This document shows positions 8,466-19,558 of a stretch of 64,000 nucleotides of DNA, piece by piece; position 1 is the first letter of the stretch; each line of letters opens with the position of its first letter. This DNA is from Oryzibacter oryziterrae. Its GTDB lineage: Bacteria; Pseudomonadota; Alphaproteobacteria; Rhizobiales; Pleomorphomonadaceae. The notes under the pieces were generated by a model, which made no database searches, was not told where the DNA came from, and saw nothing but the letters and a program-made list of their open reading frames with translations. The stretch covers positions 1 to 64,000 of the forward strand of contig NZ_JAKJIC010000013.1 in the NCBI RefSeq assembly GCF_021864535.1, in the 5' to 3' direction. The position numbers and the translations under genes are program-made.

Positions 8466-9265
8466 TCATCGTCCCTCGAATTTCGGCGCCCGCTTCTCCC
8501 GGAAGCCGGCCACGCCTTCCTGCAGGTCCGCCGTCGTTGCGATGAAGGCCCCGGCGAGCGCTTCGAGCGCAGCCGACTGTTCCTCTCCCTCGGCCGCGTT
8601 GATCAGCGCCTTGGCCACCTCGACCGCCACCGGGCCGCGCCGGCAGATGTCGCCGGCAAGCTGCAATGCCCGTTCGAGCCCGGTGCCGGCGGCACAGATC
8701 TCGTCCACAAGCCCCTCGAGCGCCGCTTCGTCGGCGGAGAACATCTTGCCGGCCAGCGCCATGCGCTTGACGGTACGGCTGCCGAAGCGACGCACCAGCC
8801 GCTGCGTGCCCGACCAGCCCGGCACCATGCCGAGCGAGGTCTCGGGCAGGCCGATCTCGGCCTGTTCCTCGGCGACGATCAGATCGGCGGTGGCCGCCAG
8901 TTCCAGCCCGCCGCCGAAGGCGGGGCCGTTCAGCACCACGATCAGGGGCTGGCGCAGGCGGGCGAGCCGGTCGAAGACGCGGTGCCCCTCGCGGATCCAG
9001 TCGCGGCCGAAACTGACCGGGTCGAGCCCGGCCCAGGCCTTGATGTCGCCGCCGCTCGAAAAGGCACGGTCGCCGGCGCCGGTGAGGATGGCAACGCGGA
9101 TGTCGCGGTTGGCCTCGGTGGCCGTCACCCAGGCGTCGAGCGCGGCAATGGCCGCCTGATCGAGGGCGTTGAGCTTCCTGGGCCGGTTGAGCGTGGCGAT
9201 GGCGACGCCGTCGCGGACATCGCTCAGAAGCCGCGGCTCTTCGGCGGTTCCATGCGGATCGGACA

Positions 9266-9266
<1 letters not shown>
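8466..9266 (-). CDS. Enoyl-CoA hydratase/isomerase family protein
   Basis: 266 residues with the crotonase fold: VAIATLNRPRKLNALDQ near the N-terminus, the oxyanion-hole segment AFSSGGDIKAW near 65, LNGPAFGGGLELAATADLIVAEEQAEIGLPETSLGMVPGW near 105-150 with the active-site region intact, and a C-terminal GFREKRAPKFEGR. Members hydrate enoyl-CoA or isomerise related CoA esters; the substrate is unknown. The ATG at 9266 overlaps the stop of the upstream oxidoreductase gene by one base (TGATG), so the two are translationally coupled, probably in one operon with the LacI regulator. Confidence 0.88.
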
Positions 9267-11334
<2,068 letters not shown>

Positions 11335-11348
11335 GGGACAAACCTGAA

Positions 11349-11364
11349 TTTGGAACGTTCCAAA
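11349..11364. promoter_or_regulatory. LacI-type operator, perfect 16-bp palindrome
   Basis: TTTGGAACGTTCCAAA is identical to its reverse complement, with the central CG typical of LacI-family operators. It lies 14 bases upstream of the GTG start of the LacI gene, so binding would block that gene's own transcription or initiation. Confidence 0.75.
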
Positions 11365-11618
11365 CGATAGTGCCGCATCCTCCCGCTGTCAATCGGCGGA
11401 GGATGCAAGGAGCTGGGCTTTCACCGGAAAGGACCGCTTCCACCGGCTGAGAAAAGCCCCTTTGCGACCAATACGCCCAGAGGCTGCAGCCCCCGGGGGC
11501 AGGACGCAGCCGAAAGTCCAAAGCCGAATTGTGTTTTTTCACGATTCAGTGGATGGTGATCAGGTCTAATCTCAGGCAGAAACAGACAAAATCCGATCTA
11601 TCATTGCCAGGCGACACA

Positions 11619-12713
11619 ATGACGAAGCAGCCGGAGATCAATGAGCCGACCCCAGGCGCGGGCAAGACGGTCAAGCTCGCCGACGTTGCAAGGGCGGCCG
11701 GGGTCAGTCAGGGGACGGTGTCCAACGTTTTCAACCGGCCCGAGCTGGTCAGCCCGTCGCTGAGGGAAAAGGTGGAGGCGACAGCCGCCACACTGGGCTA
11801 TCGCGGTCCCGACCCGCGCGGTCGCCTGCTCCGGGCCGGCCGGGTCAACGCGGTCGGTGTCGTCACCTCCGCGCCGCTGCACCATTTCTTCGAAGATCCC
11901 TATACCCGCATTTTCCTGGCCGAGATCTCCCGCAGCTGCCAGGCACGCGGCGCCGGCATCTCGCTGGTCTCCGCTCTTGATGACGAGATCGCCGCCTGGA
12001 ACATCCGCACGGCCCTGGTGGACGGCTTCATTCTCAACTGCCTGGTGGAGGGCTCGCGCCTGGTCGATCTGGCCCGGCGCCGCGGCTTGCCCTTTGTCGC
12101 CATCGACTTCCGCAGCGATCCCGACGTCGACTATATCTGCATCGACGACGAATGGGGCGCACGCGAAGCGGCACGCCATCTGGTGTCGCTCGGTCACAAG
12201 CGCTTCGGCATCCTGATGATTCCGGCCAGCGACGGGCCGCATGCCGGTTTTCTCGACGTATCCGGCGAAGATCCCGTCCGCTTCGATCTGGTACGCCGTC
12301 GCCTGGGCGGCTATCTCGCGGCCATCAGCGAGGCCGGCTTGCCGCTGCCGCGCGCCTTCGAGACCCAGGCCGACGAGGCGTCGGTCTCCGCCGGCGTTGA
12401 TGCGCTTCTGGCCGACGATCCGACCATCACCGCTTTCCTGTGCATGTCCGACCGCATTGCCCTGCACGCCTGCCACCGCCTCGCGAGCATCGGCGCGCGC
12501 GTTCCGGAGGACTATTCCGTTGTCGGCTTTGACGGCACCCGGGAGGCGGCAACCTTCAACCCGCCCATCACCACCATCCGGCAGCCGGTTGGCGAGAAGG
12601 GGGCGGCCGCCGTCGATCTGGTGCTGGGCGACCCGGCCGCGATCACCGAGCGGCAGCTGATCCTGCCGCTGTCGCTGGTCGTCGGCGGTTCAAGCGGCCC
12701 GCCGAGAGGCTGA
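11619..12713 (+). CDS. LacI-family transcriptional regulator (second, divergent)
   Basis: 364 residues from the ATG at 11619. The helix-turn-helix VKLADVARAAGVSQGTVSNVFNRPELV starts near residue 19, followed by a hinge (PRGRLLRAGRVNAVGVV) and a ligand-binding domain (CMSDRIALHACHRLASIGARVPEDYSVVGFDGTREAATFNPPITTIRQPVGEKG). It is divergent from the first LacI gene across about 280 bases. No structural gene follows on its strand; the next gene converges on it. The target is not evident. It is only distantly similar to its neighbour, so this is not a recent duplication. Confidence 0.9.
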   Translation: MTKQPEINEPTPGAGKTVKLADVARAAGVSQGTVSNVFNRPELVSPSLREKVEATAATLGYRGPDPRGRLLRAGRVNAVGVVTSAPLHHFFEDPYTRIFLAEISRSCQARGAGISLVSALDDEIAAWNIRTALVDGFILNCLVEGSRLVDLARRRGLPFVAIDFRSDPDVDYICIDDEWGAREAARHLVSLGHKRFGILMIPASDGPHAGFLDVSGEDPVRFDLVRRRLGGYLAAISEAGLPLPRAFETQADEASVSAGVDALLADDPTITAFLCMSDRIALHACHRLASIGARVPEDYSVVGFDGTREAATFNPPITTIRQPVGEKGAAAVDLVLGDPAAITERQLILPLSLVVGGSSGPPRG

Positions 12714-12755
12714 ACGCCCGGCGGCAACCGCTTGGCTTGCAAGGGGCCTTGCGGC

Positions 12756-13997
12756 TCAGGCGCCGGTGAAGGCGCGCGGCGCCGGAGACACCAGCGACGG
12801 GCTCGATCCGGTCACCTCGTAGACGGCGAGGCCGCGGTCGTTGGTGCCGTTGGCGTTGAAGCGGAACAGGCCGTTCACCGACGACAGGAAGCCCTGCGGG
12901 TTGGTGAGCACGGAGAGCTGGAAGCGCTGCGCGCCGGCGGTCTTGACGAGACCGGCCGCCAGCACCACCGCATCATAGGCGAGCGAGGCGGTGAGCGGCG
13001 GCTCGGCGCCGAAGCTCGACCGGTAGCGACCGGCGAAATTGGCAAAGCCGGAGATCTCCGGCGAGGGGAACCAGCCGCCGGCCAGCGTTGCGTCGCCATA
13101 GACGGACGGATCGTTCCACACGCCCGTGCCCAAGAGCTTGACGCGGCCGAGATCCACATTCTGCGCCCGCAGCGCCTGGGCGATCTGCGGCGCGATGCCC
13201 GGCCCTTCGGGAACGAACAGGCAGTCGATCTGCGAGGAGTTGGCGGCCACGGCGGCCACGGCCTTGGCCTGATCGCCCGGATTGAAGCGCTCCACCTGGG
13301 CGAGCCGCAGGCCATAGCGGCCGGCGGCTTGCCGCAATGCGGCTTCCGCCAGATTGCCGAAGGCGCTGGTGGAGATGATGCCGGCCACCGAACGCTTGCC
13401 CGCGCTTGCGGCCTGCGCCAGCACGCGCTGCGCCTGTCCGTCGATCAGGAAGCCGAGCAGGTAGACGCCGGAGGCGGCCACCGACGGATCGGAGGAGAAG
13501 GCGACCACGGGCACGTTGGCCGCGCGCGCCACCGGGCCGACGCCGCCCACTTCCGCCGCAAACACCGGGCCGATGATCAGCTCTGCGCCTTCCGAGATGG
13601 CAGCCTGTGCCGCCGCCGAGGCGGTGCCGGCGGTGCCGCCGGAGTCTTTCACGAGAATGGTGAGATCGTTGGCCGTGAAGTCGTTGAGACCGAGGCTTGC
13701 GGCATTCTGCATGGCCGAGGCCAGCGCCGGGCCGTTGCCCTGGCCGGACTTGGGCAACAGCAGCGCAACGCGCACCGAACCGGTGCCGAGCGTTTCGCCG
13801 GTGACGGCCGGTCCGGTGGGGACGGGCAGCGTGCCGGGGTTGGGGAAGGCCGGCCCGCCACTGGTGGTCGGCGTACAGGCGGCCACGCCGGCCGCACCCG
13901 CCAGGGCCAGAAGGCCACGCCGGCTGATCGCGCCGTGAGCTGAGTGAGCGGTTGCCCCTCCGGCTTCCGCCGGCTTGCCTTCGTTACGCACTGTCAT
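12756..13997 (-). CDS. LpoA-like lipoprotein, penicillin-binding protein activator family
   Basis: 413 residues from the ATG at 13997. A twin-arginine-like signal SRRGLLALAGAAGVAAC ends in a lipobox Cys, so the mature protein is probably a lipoprotein. A periplasmic-binding type 1 fold follows (VRVALLLPKSGQGNGPALA ... AELIIGPVFAAEVGGVGPVA ... VPVVAFSSDPSVA ... SLAYDAVVLAAGLV). Such proteins are annotated as penicillin-binding protein activators. The neighbourhood with rsmI and yraN equals the E. coli yraL-lpoA-yraN order, which supports the assignment, though here the gene is divergent from rsmI. Activation of a PBP has not been shown for alphaproteobacterial members as far as I know. Confidence 0.8.
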   Translation of the reverse strand: MTVRNEGKPAEAGGATAHSAHGAISRRGLLALAGAAGVAACTPTTSGGPAFPNPGTLPVPTGPAVTGETLGTGSVRVALLLPKSGQGNGPALASAMQNAASLGLNDFTANDLTILVKDSGGTAGTASAAAQAAISEGAELIIGPVFAAEVGGVGPVARAANVPVVAFSSDPSVAASGVYLLGFLIDGQAQRVLAQAASAGKRSVAGIISTSAFGNLAEAALRQAAGRYGLRLAQVERFNPGDQAKAVAAVAANSSQIDCLFVPEGPGIAPQIAQALRAQNVDLGRVKLLGTGVWNDPSVYGDATLAGGWFPSPEISGFANFAGRYRSSFGAEPPLTASLAYDAVVLAAGLVKTAGAQRFQLSVLTNPQGFLSSVNGLFRFNANGTNDRGLAVYEVTGSSPSLVSPAPRAFTGA

Positions 13998-14174
13998 GAT
14001 CCACCTTCCGCCGCCGCAGGAATTTGCCCGCCATTTCACCGGCAAATGCCTTCAAATGCAACTCTTTCCTTGATTTCCGCCGAGGCGGGCTGGCGCTTTT
14101 GCCCAAGGTTCTCGCTTTTTGCCTTAAGGTATGATCTTGAGAAGACTATTGTTGGACAGCGGCGGAAGCAGGGC

Positions 14175-14477
14175 ATGTTGCGGCACATCGTGTTTTTCAG
14201 CGTGAAACAGGGCGAAGACCGGGAGGCCGTGCACGACGGACTGAAGTTGCTGGAAGCCAATCCCCATGCCGAGCATGTGGAGATCGGCACCAATCTCAAA
14301 CAGGACAGCCTCGGCAACGACGTGGACTTCATCGTCTATGCCGAGTTCTCCGATGCCGATGCGCTGGCGTCCTACAAGGCGCATCCGAGCTATCAGGCGT
14401 CCATCGACCGCGTGCGTCCCTTGCGCGAATTGCGCATTGCAGCCGATTTCCTGAGCCCCGTGGAGGCCCACCGATGA
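14175..14477 (+). CDS. Dabb (stress-responsive A/B barrel) domain protein
   Basis: 100 residues from the ATG at 14175 with GGCGGAAGCAGGG upstream; longer in-frame starts are unlikely. MLRHIVFFSVKQG, then GLKLLEANPHAEHVEIGTN and DFIVYAEFSDADALASYKAHPSYQ match the ferredoxin-like Dabb domain that fills the whole protein. Function is unknown; Dabb domains form dimeric barrels in very different enzymes. Its stop overlaps the rsmI start by 4 bases (ATGA), so it is coupled to rsmI. Confidence 0.8.
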   Translation: MLRHIVFFSVKQGEDREAVHDGLKLLEANPHAEHVEIGTNLKQDSLGNDVDFIVYAEFSDADALASYKAHPSYQASIDRVRPLRELRIAADFLSPVEAHR

Positions 14478-15379
14478 AACCCGAGGCCCCCCAGAGCTAT
14501 TCCATCGCCGGCACCACCTATCCGGCCAAGACCATCGAGCCGGGCCTTTATGCGGTGGCGACCCCGATCGGCAATCTCGGCGACATCACCCTGCGCGCGC
14601 TGGAAGTGCTGGCCGCTGCCGACCTTGTGGTCTGCGAGGACACCCGCGTCAGCCGCGTGCTGCTGGACCGCTACGGCATTTCGAGGCCGCTGGCCGCCTA
14701 TCACGAGCACAATGCCGCCCGCGAGCGGCCGCGCCTGATGGCCATGCTGAAGGGCGGCATGCGCCTCGCCCTCATCTCCGACGCCGGCACGCCGCTGGTT
14801 TCCGATCCCGGCTACAAGCTGGTGGACGAAGCGCTTGCCGAGGGCGTTAAGGTGATCCCCATTCCCGGCCCCTCGGCGCTGATCACCGCGCTGACCGGCG
14901 CCGGCCTGCCCACCGACGCCTTCGTCTTCCTGGGATTTCTGCCGCCCAAGGCGCAATCGCGCCGGGTGAAGCTCTCTGCCTTCGCCGAGGTGCCGGCGAC
15001 GCTGATCACCTATGAATCGCCCCATCGCGTCGCCGAGACGCTGGCCGACATGGCCACCGTGCTGGGTGCCGACCGTCAGGGCGTGGTGGCGCGCGAGCTC
15101 ACCAAGCATTTCGAGGAGTTCCGCCGCGGCACGCTGGCCGAACTCGCCGCCGGAGCGCTGGCCGATCCGCCGCGCGGCGAGATCGTTCTGCTCGCCGGTC
15201 CGCCGCCGGAGCGGGTCGCCGATGCCGACGACATCGAGGCGCTCCTGAAAGCCGCCCTCGCCACCACCGGGCCGGGCCAGGCCGCAGCCGAGATCGCCAA
15301 GGCCACCGGTCGCCCGCGCAAGGAACTCTACACCCTCGCCCTGCGCCTCAAGGCGGTGATGGACGCCGGCGGAGACTGA
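14474..15379 (+). CDS. rsmI: 16S rRNA (cytidine1402-2'-O)-methyltransferase RsmI
   Basis: 301 residues with the tetrapyrrole-methylase-like fold of RsmI: VATPIGNLGDITLRALEVL near 33, VVCEDTRVSRVLLDRYGI near 55, LISDAGTPLVSDPGYKLVDEA near 98, IPIPGPSALITALTGAGLP near 133 and FVFLGFLPPKAQSRR near 155. It 2'-O-methylates C1402 of 16S rRNA using SAM. The yraN-like gene and the LpoA-like gene nearby are conserved partners. Confidence 0.95.
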   Translation: MKPEAPQSYSIAGTTYPAKTIEPGLYAVATPIGNLGDITLRALEVLAAADLVVCEDTRVSRVLLDRYGISRPLAAYHEHNAARERPRLMAMLKGGMRLALISDAGTPLVSDPGYKLVDEALAEGVKVIPIPGPSALITALTGAGLPTDAFVFLGFLPPKAQSRRVKLSAFAEVPATLITYESPHRVAETLADMATVLGADRQGVVARELTKHFEEFRRGTLAELAAGALADPPRGEIVLLAGPPPERVADADDIEALLKAALATTGPGQAAAEIAKATGRPRKELYTLALRLKAVMDAGGD

Positions 15380-15383
15380 CCCC

Positions 15384-16016
15384 ATGCCGCATGCCGATCT
15401 GCTGCTGGCCTTCTTCGTTGCCACGTTTCTCTTTGCCTATATCCCCGGGCCGGCCATGCTCTATGCCGCCGCCCAGACACTGGCGCGTGGCCGCCGCGCC
15501 GGCCTGATGGCCGAGCTCGGCCTGCATCTGGGGGGCTATGCCCACGTCTTCGCCGCCGCAGCCGGCTTGTCCGTCCTGTTCCACACGGTGCCGACGCTCT
15601 ATGTGGTGGTCAAGCTCGCGGGAGCGGCCTATCTGATCTGGCTCGGCCTGACGTTGTTTCGCGGCAAGGATGGCGAGCTGGACCTTGCGACACTGGTGCC
15701 GGCCAAATCCGCCCGCCGCGCCTTTGCCGATTCCGTCCTGATCGAGCTCTTGAACCCCAAGACAGCGATCTTCTTCCTCGCTTTCCTGCCGCAATTCGTC
15801 GATCCCGCCGCCAACTGGCCGGTGTGGGTGCAGTTTGCCGTGCTGGGCACGCTTGCCAATCTGATATTCTCGAGCGTCGACATCGTCGCCGTGCTCCTGG
15901 CCGGCTATGTGGTGAACCGCCTGCGCGCCGCTTCCGGCACGCGCCGCCTGATGCAGCGGCTGAGCGGCTCGCTTCTGATGGGCCTGGGCGCGCATCTGGC
16001 GCTTGAGCGGAGCTGA
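15384..16016 (+). CDS. LysE-family translocator
   Basis: 210 residues, with hydrophobic helices at about 5-25, 40-65, 70-85, 120-140, 150-175 and 190-208. The signature IPGPAMLYAAAQTLARGRRAG is near residue 17 and LNPKTAIFFLAFLPQFVDP is near 115. It exports an unknown amino acid or small metabolite. It begins 4 bases after rsmI and ends 6 bases before yraN, so it is an insertion into the usual rsmI-yraN pair and presumably co-transcribed. Confidence 0.88.
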   Translation: MPHADLLLAFFVATFLFAYIPGPAMLYAAAQTLARGRRAGLMAELGLHLGGYAHVFAAAAGLSVLFHTVPTLYVVVKLAGAAYLIWLGLTLFRGKDGELDLATLVPAKSARRAFADSVLIELLNPKTAIFFLAFLPQFVDPAANWPVWVQFAVLGTLANLIFSSVDIVAVLLAGYVVNRLRAASGTRRLMQRLSGSLLMGLGAHLALERS

Positions 16017-16022
16017 GGCGCC

Positions 16023-16376
16023 ATGTCCGACCGGCGCGCCCGCTATGCCCGTGGCCTCGTCGCCGAGACGATCGCCGCCTGGTGGCTGCGCCTCAAGGGC
16101 TATCGCATCCTCGCCCATCGCTACAAGACCGCGCTCGGCGAGATCGATCTGGTGGCCCGGCGCGGCCGCGTGCTCGCCTTCGTCGAGGTGAAGGCACGAT
16201 CGAGCGTCGAAGCAGGCCTCGAAGCCATCGCCGCCGAGGGCTATCGCCGCATCGAGGCGGCGGCCGACATCTATCTGGCGCGCCATCCCGCACATGCCAG
16301 CCTCGACGTGCGCTTCGATCTCGTGGTGATCGCGCCCCGCCGCTGGCCGGTGCATGTGGTGGGCGCCTTCTCCTGA
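16023..16376 (+). CDS. YraN/UPF0102 family nuclease-like protein
   Basis: 117 residues. The core RAEMIA-type helix (RYARGLVAETIAAWWLRLKGYRILAHRYKT) is followed by GEIDLVARRGRVLAFVEVKARS, which carries the E...D...ExK pattern of restriction-endonuclease-like folds. Function is unknown; the family has a Holliday-junction-resolvase-like fold. It lies in the rsmI-yraN-gshB series. Confidence 0.9.
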   Translation: MSDRRARYARGLVAETIAAWWLRLKGYRILAHRYKTALGEIDLVARRGRVLAFVEVKARSSVEAGLEAIAAEGYRRIEAAADIYLARHPAHASLDVRFDLVVIAPRRWPVHVVGAFS

Positions 16377-16469
16377 CGCGTTGGTGATCGGCAGCATCCC
16401 TTTAGCGGTTGCGCCTGCGGGCCAAGCCTTTCATAACAGGCGCCGATCGATCTTCGTCCGGAGCCTGCC

Positions 16470-17408
16470 ATGAGCCTCGCCGTTGCCGTCCAGATGGACC
16501 ACGTTTCCACCATCCGCATCGCCGGCGACAGCGCCTTCGCGCTGATGCTGGAGGCCCAGAAGCGCGGCCACCGCCTGTTCCACTATACGCCCGACCGCCT
16601 GTCGCTGAGAAACCGCACGGTGACCGCCGCGCTCGAACCGCTGACCGTGCGCGACGAGGTGGGCAATCACTTCACCCTCGGCGAGGCGGCGCTGACCGAT
16701 CTCTCCACGATGGACGTGGTGCTGCTGCGCCAGGACCCGCCCTTCGACATGGCCTATCTGACCACCACCTATCATCTCGAGCGCATCCATCCCAAGACGC
16801 TGGTGGTCAACAACCCGGCGGAAGTGCGCAACGCGCCGGAAAAGCTGTTCGTGATGGATTTTCCCGAGCTGATGCCGGAAACGCTGATCAGCCGCAACGT
16901 CGACGACATCAAGGCTTTCCGTGCCGAGTTCGGCGACATCGTCATGAAGCCGCTCTACGGCCACGGTGGCGCCGGCGTGTTCCGCGTTCGCCCTGACGAC
17001 GAGAATTTCGGCTCGATGATCGACATGTTCCTCGCCCAGAGCCGCGACCCCTGGGTGATCCAGCGCTACCTGCCGGCGGTGCGCGCCGGTGACAAGCGCA
17101 TCATCCTGGTCGACGGCAAGTTCGCCGGCGCCGTCAATCGCGTGCCGGCCGACGGCGATCTGCGCTCGAACATGGTGCGCGGCGGCGCGGCGCAGACGAC
17201 GGAACTCTCAGCCCGCGAGGCCGAGATCTGCGAGACCATCGGTCCCGAACTCAAGCGGCGCGGCCTGATGCTGGTGGGCATCGACGTCATCGGCGGCAAC
17301 CTCACCGAGATCAACGTCACCGCCCCCACCGGCCTGCGCGCCATCAAGCGCCTGGGCGGCCCCGACATCGCCGCCATGGTCTGGGACGCGATCGAAGCGA
17401 AGCGCTGA
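16470..17408 (+). CDS. gshB: Glutathione synthetase
   Basis: 312 residues, full length. The N-terminal substrate domain includes [19 protein letters not shown] near 82 and [17 protein letters not shown] near 111. The ATP-grasp part includes [18 protein letters not shown] near 155, [22 protein letters not shown] near 193 and [12 protein letters not shown] near 277. It joins gamma-glutamylcysteine and glycine with ATP. The common motif is NVTSPTG followed by I-R-E; here Ser is Ala and RE is RA, a conservative oddity near the ATP/peptide site. The ATG at 16470 follows a short intergenic gap after yraN. Confidence 0.95.
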   Translation: MSLAVAVQMDHVSTIRIAGDSAFALMLEAQKRGHRLFHYTPDRLSLRNRTVTAALEPLTVRDEVGNHFTLGEAALTDLSTMDVVLLRQDPPFDMAYLTTTYHLERIHPKTLVVNNPAEVRNAPEKLFVMDFPELMPETLISRNVDDIKAFRAEFGDIVMKPLYGHGGAGVFRVRPDDENFGSMIDMFLAQSRDPWVIQRYLPAVRAGDKRIILVDGKFAGAVNRVPADGDLRSNMVRGGAAQTTELSAREAEICETIGPELKRRGLMLVGIDVIGGNLTEINVTAPTGLRAIKRLGGPDIAAMVWDAIEAKR

Positions 17409-17439
17409 GGGTCGCCCCCAGAACAAAAAGCCTGTATTT

Positions 17440-17454
17440 GTTCCTCTCCCGTTC
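17440..17454. promoter_or_regulatory. LexA (SOS) box upstream of comM
   Basis: GTTC-CTCTCCC-GTTC matches exactly the alphaproteobacterial LexA consensus GTTC-N7-GTTC. It abuts TTGACA (17455-17460), a possible -35 element, and lies 55 bases upstream of the comM ATG. A flanking 7-bp inverted repeat GAACAAA (17421-17427) / TTTGTTC (17437-17443) overlaps the first half-site. Confidence 0.7.
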
Positions 17455-17509
17455 TTGACATGCAACCTGATATACGCAATGGTTGTAGCGATCAGAACGG
17501 GAGCGGGCC

Positions 17510-19045
17510 ATGGTCACACACGTGCGCACGGTGTGTTTTCAAGGGGTTGAGGCAACGCCTGTGGACGTGCAGGTGCACATGGCCACAGGCAAGGTGCTGT
17601 TCAACATCGTCGGTCTCGGCGACAAGGCGGTGGCCGAGAGCAAGGAGCGGGTGCGCGCAGCGCTCGCCGCTTCCGGTCTCGCACTGCCGGCCAAGCGCAT
17701 CACCGTCAATCTCGCCCCCGCCGACCTGCCCAAGGAAGGCAGCCACTATGATCTGCCGATCGCGCTGGCGCTGATGGCCGCCATGGGCGCGCTGCCCGCC
17801 GACGCGCTGGAAGACTATGTGGTGCTGGGTGAACTCTCGCTCGACGGCACCATCGCCCCGGTGGCCGGCGTGCTGCCGGCGGCGATCGCCGCCAACAGCC
17901 AGGGGCTCGGCCTGCTCTGTCCGCGCGCCTCCGGCTCGGAGGCGGCCTGGGCGGACGCCGAGATGTCCATCCTTGCGCCCATGAGCCTCATCGCCGTCGC
18001 CAATCACTTCAAGGGCACGCAGGTGATGACGCGGCCCGAACCCAGGGCGGCGGAGCTGGCGACGGGCCTGCCCGATCTCGCCGACATCAAGGGCCAGGAC
18101 AGCGCCAAGCGGGCGTTGGAGCTGGCGGCGGCCGGTGGCCACAACATGTTGATGGTCGGACCGCCTGGCTCGGGCAAGTCCATGCTGGCGAGCCGCCTGC
18201 CGTCGATCCTGCCGCCGCTGACACCGCAGGAACTCCTTGAAATCTCCATGATCGCCTCGATCGCCGGCACGCTGGCCGACGGCAAGCTCTCCGATCGCCG
18301 GCCCTTTCGCGCGCCGCACCACTCGGCCTCCATGGCGGCGCTGGTGGGCGGCGGCATCCGGGCCCGGCCCGGCGAGATCTCGCTCGCCCATCGCGGCGTG
18401 CTGTTCCTCGATGAACTGCCCGAATTCAACCCGGCGGTGCTCGACAGCCTGCGCCAGCCGCTCGAAACCGGCGACGTGGTGATCGCGCGCGCCAACAACC
18501 GCGTCACCTATCCCGCCCGCTTTCAACTGATCGCCGCCATGAACCCCTGCCGCTGCGGCATGGCCGGCACGCCGGGCCACACCTGCCGGCGCGGCCCCGC
18601 CTGCGCTGCCGAATATCAGGAACGGCTGTCGGGCCCGCTGCTCGACCGCTTCGATCTCACCGTGGAAGTGCCCGCTGTCTCCGCCGCCGACCTGATCGGC
18701 CGCTCGGGCAGTGCGGAAGCCTCGTCGGCGGTGGCGGCCAGGGTGCGCACCGCTCGCCGGCTACAGGCCGAGCGCTATGCCGAGTTCGGCTGCGACGGCG
18801 TCTATACCAACGCCGCCGCCCCGGCCGCCGTGATCGACGTGGTCGCCGCCCCCGATGCGGCCGGGATGGCGCTGCTCAAGCAGGCCGCCGAACGCTTCAA
18901 CCTGTCGGCCCGTGGCTATCACCGCGTGCTGAAAGTGGCCCGGACCCTGGCCGACCTCGACGGCGACGACAACGTCGGCCGCGTCCACATCGGCGAGGCG
19001 CTGGCTTATCGCACCGGGCAGGACCGCAAGGCGCGGGCGGCGTGA
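17510..19045 (+). CDS. comM: ComM/YifB-family AAA+ ATPase (Mg-chelatase-like)
   Basis: 511 residues. An N-terminal ATP-dependent-protease-like domain (KVLFNIVGLGDKAVAESKERV, then ITVNLAPADLPKEGSHYDLP) is followed by the Mg-chelatase AAA+ domain with Walker A GPPGSGKSMLASRLPSILPP near residue 217, RPFRAPHHSASMAALVGGG, Walker B GVLFLDELPEF near 297 and a Cys cluster CRCGMAGTPGHTCRRGPAC near 347, then the C-terminal subdomain (NLSARGYHRVLKVARTLADL). ComM is a branch-migration helicase promoting recombination during natural transformation. A LexA box just upstream suggests SOS control, and a TfoX-C-like gene follows. Confidence 0.93.
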   Translation: MVTHVRTVCFQGVEATPVDVQVHMATGKVLFNIVGLGDKAVAESKERVRAALAASGLALPAKRITVNLAPADLPKEGSHYDLPIALALMAAMGALPADALEDYVVLGELSLDGTIAPVAGVLPAAIAANSQGLGLLCPRASGSEAAWADAEMSILAPMSLIAVANHFKGTQVMTRPEPRAAELATGLPDLADIKGQDSAKRALELAAAGGHNMLMVGPPGSGKSMLASRLPSILPPLTPQELLEISMIASIAGTLADGKLSDRRPFRAPHHSASMAALVGGGIRARPGEISLAHRGVLFLDELPEFNPAVLDSLRQPLETGDVVIARANNRVTYPARFQLIAAMNPCRCGMAGTPGHTCRRGPACAAEYQERLSGPLLDRFDLTVEVPAVSAADLIGRSGSAEASSAVAARVRTARRLQAERYAEFGCDGVYTNAAAPAAVIDVVAAPDAAGMALLKQAAERFNLSARGYHRVLKVARTLADLDGDDNVGRVHIGEALAYRTGQDRKARAA

Positions 19046-19177
19046 GGGACTGTCTGCATCGGGATGCGGGGCACCGCCGGCGACCGGCGACTGGCGGTCG
19101 CGCTGAACAGGTCGGAGAAAACACCCGAAGGCCTGCACCGGCAGAGCCATGGGTCTGGGCATGAGGGAACGACAGGG

Positions 19178-19435
19178 ATGAGCGAGAGGCTCGACGACCT
19201 CAAGGGCATCGGCCCGAAGACCATCGGCTGGCTCCGGGAGGCCGGCATCGACAGCGTCGAGGACCTGCGGTCCCTCGGCGCGGCGGCCGCCTATCGGCGT
19301 CTGCGGTTTGTTGTCGGTTCCGAGGTCAGCCGCAACGCGCTGTGGGGACTCCACGGCGCCTTGAGCGGCTGCGCCTGGAATGCGATCGCCCCGGAGACCA
19401 AGGCGAGGCTGCTGCGCGAAGCGGGGGAGGATTGA
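19178..19435 (+). CDS. TfoX C-terminal domain-like (helix-hairpin-helix) protein
   Basis: 85 residues from the ATG at 19178 (AGGG upstream). DDLKGIGPKTIGWLREAGIDSVEDLRSLG is a helix-hairpin-helix module of the TfoX_C type, followed by VGSEVSRNALWGLHGALSGCAWNAIAPETKARLL, also typical of TfoX_C. The N-terminal TfoX domain is absent. TfoX/Sxy proteins are linked to competence in gammaproteobacteria, and standalone C-terminal domains are common with unknown role. It follows comM by 132 bases on the same strand. Confidence 0.8.
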   Translation: MSERLDDLKGIGPKTIGWLREAGIDSVEDLRSLGAAAAYRRLRFVVGSEVSRNALWGLHGALSGCAWNAIAPETKARLLREAGED

Positions 19436-19558
19436 ACACTCTCGAAAGGGCCTGTTTACTCCGGATTTTCAATCCCGTATGCAAAGGGTAAGTGAAAACA
19501 TGGACGATTACCGACATGCCAATGGATCTCGTCGAAGGTGATCCGAGAGGGGGCTTCC

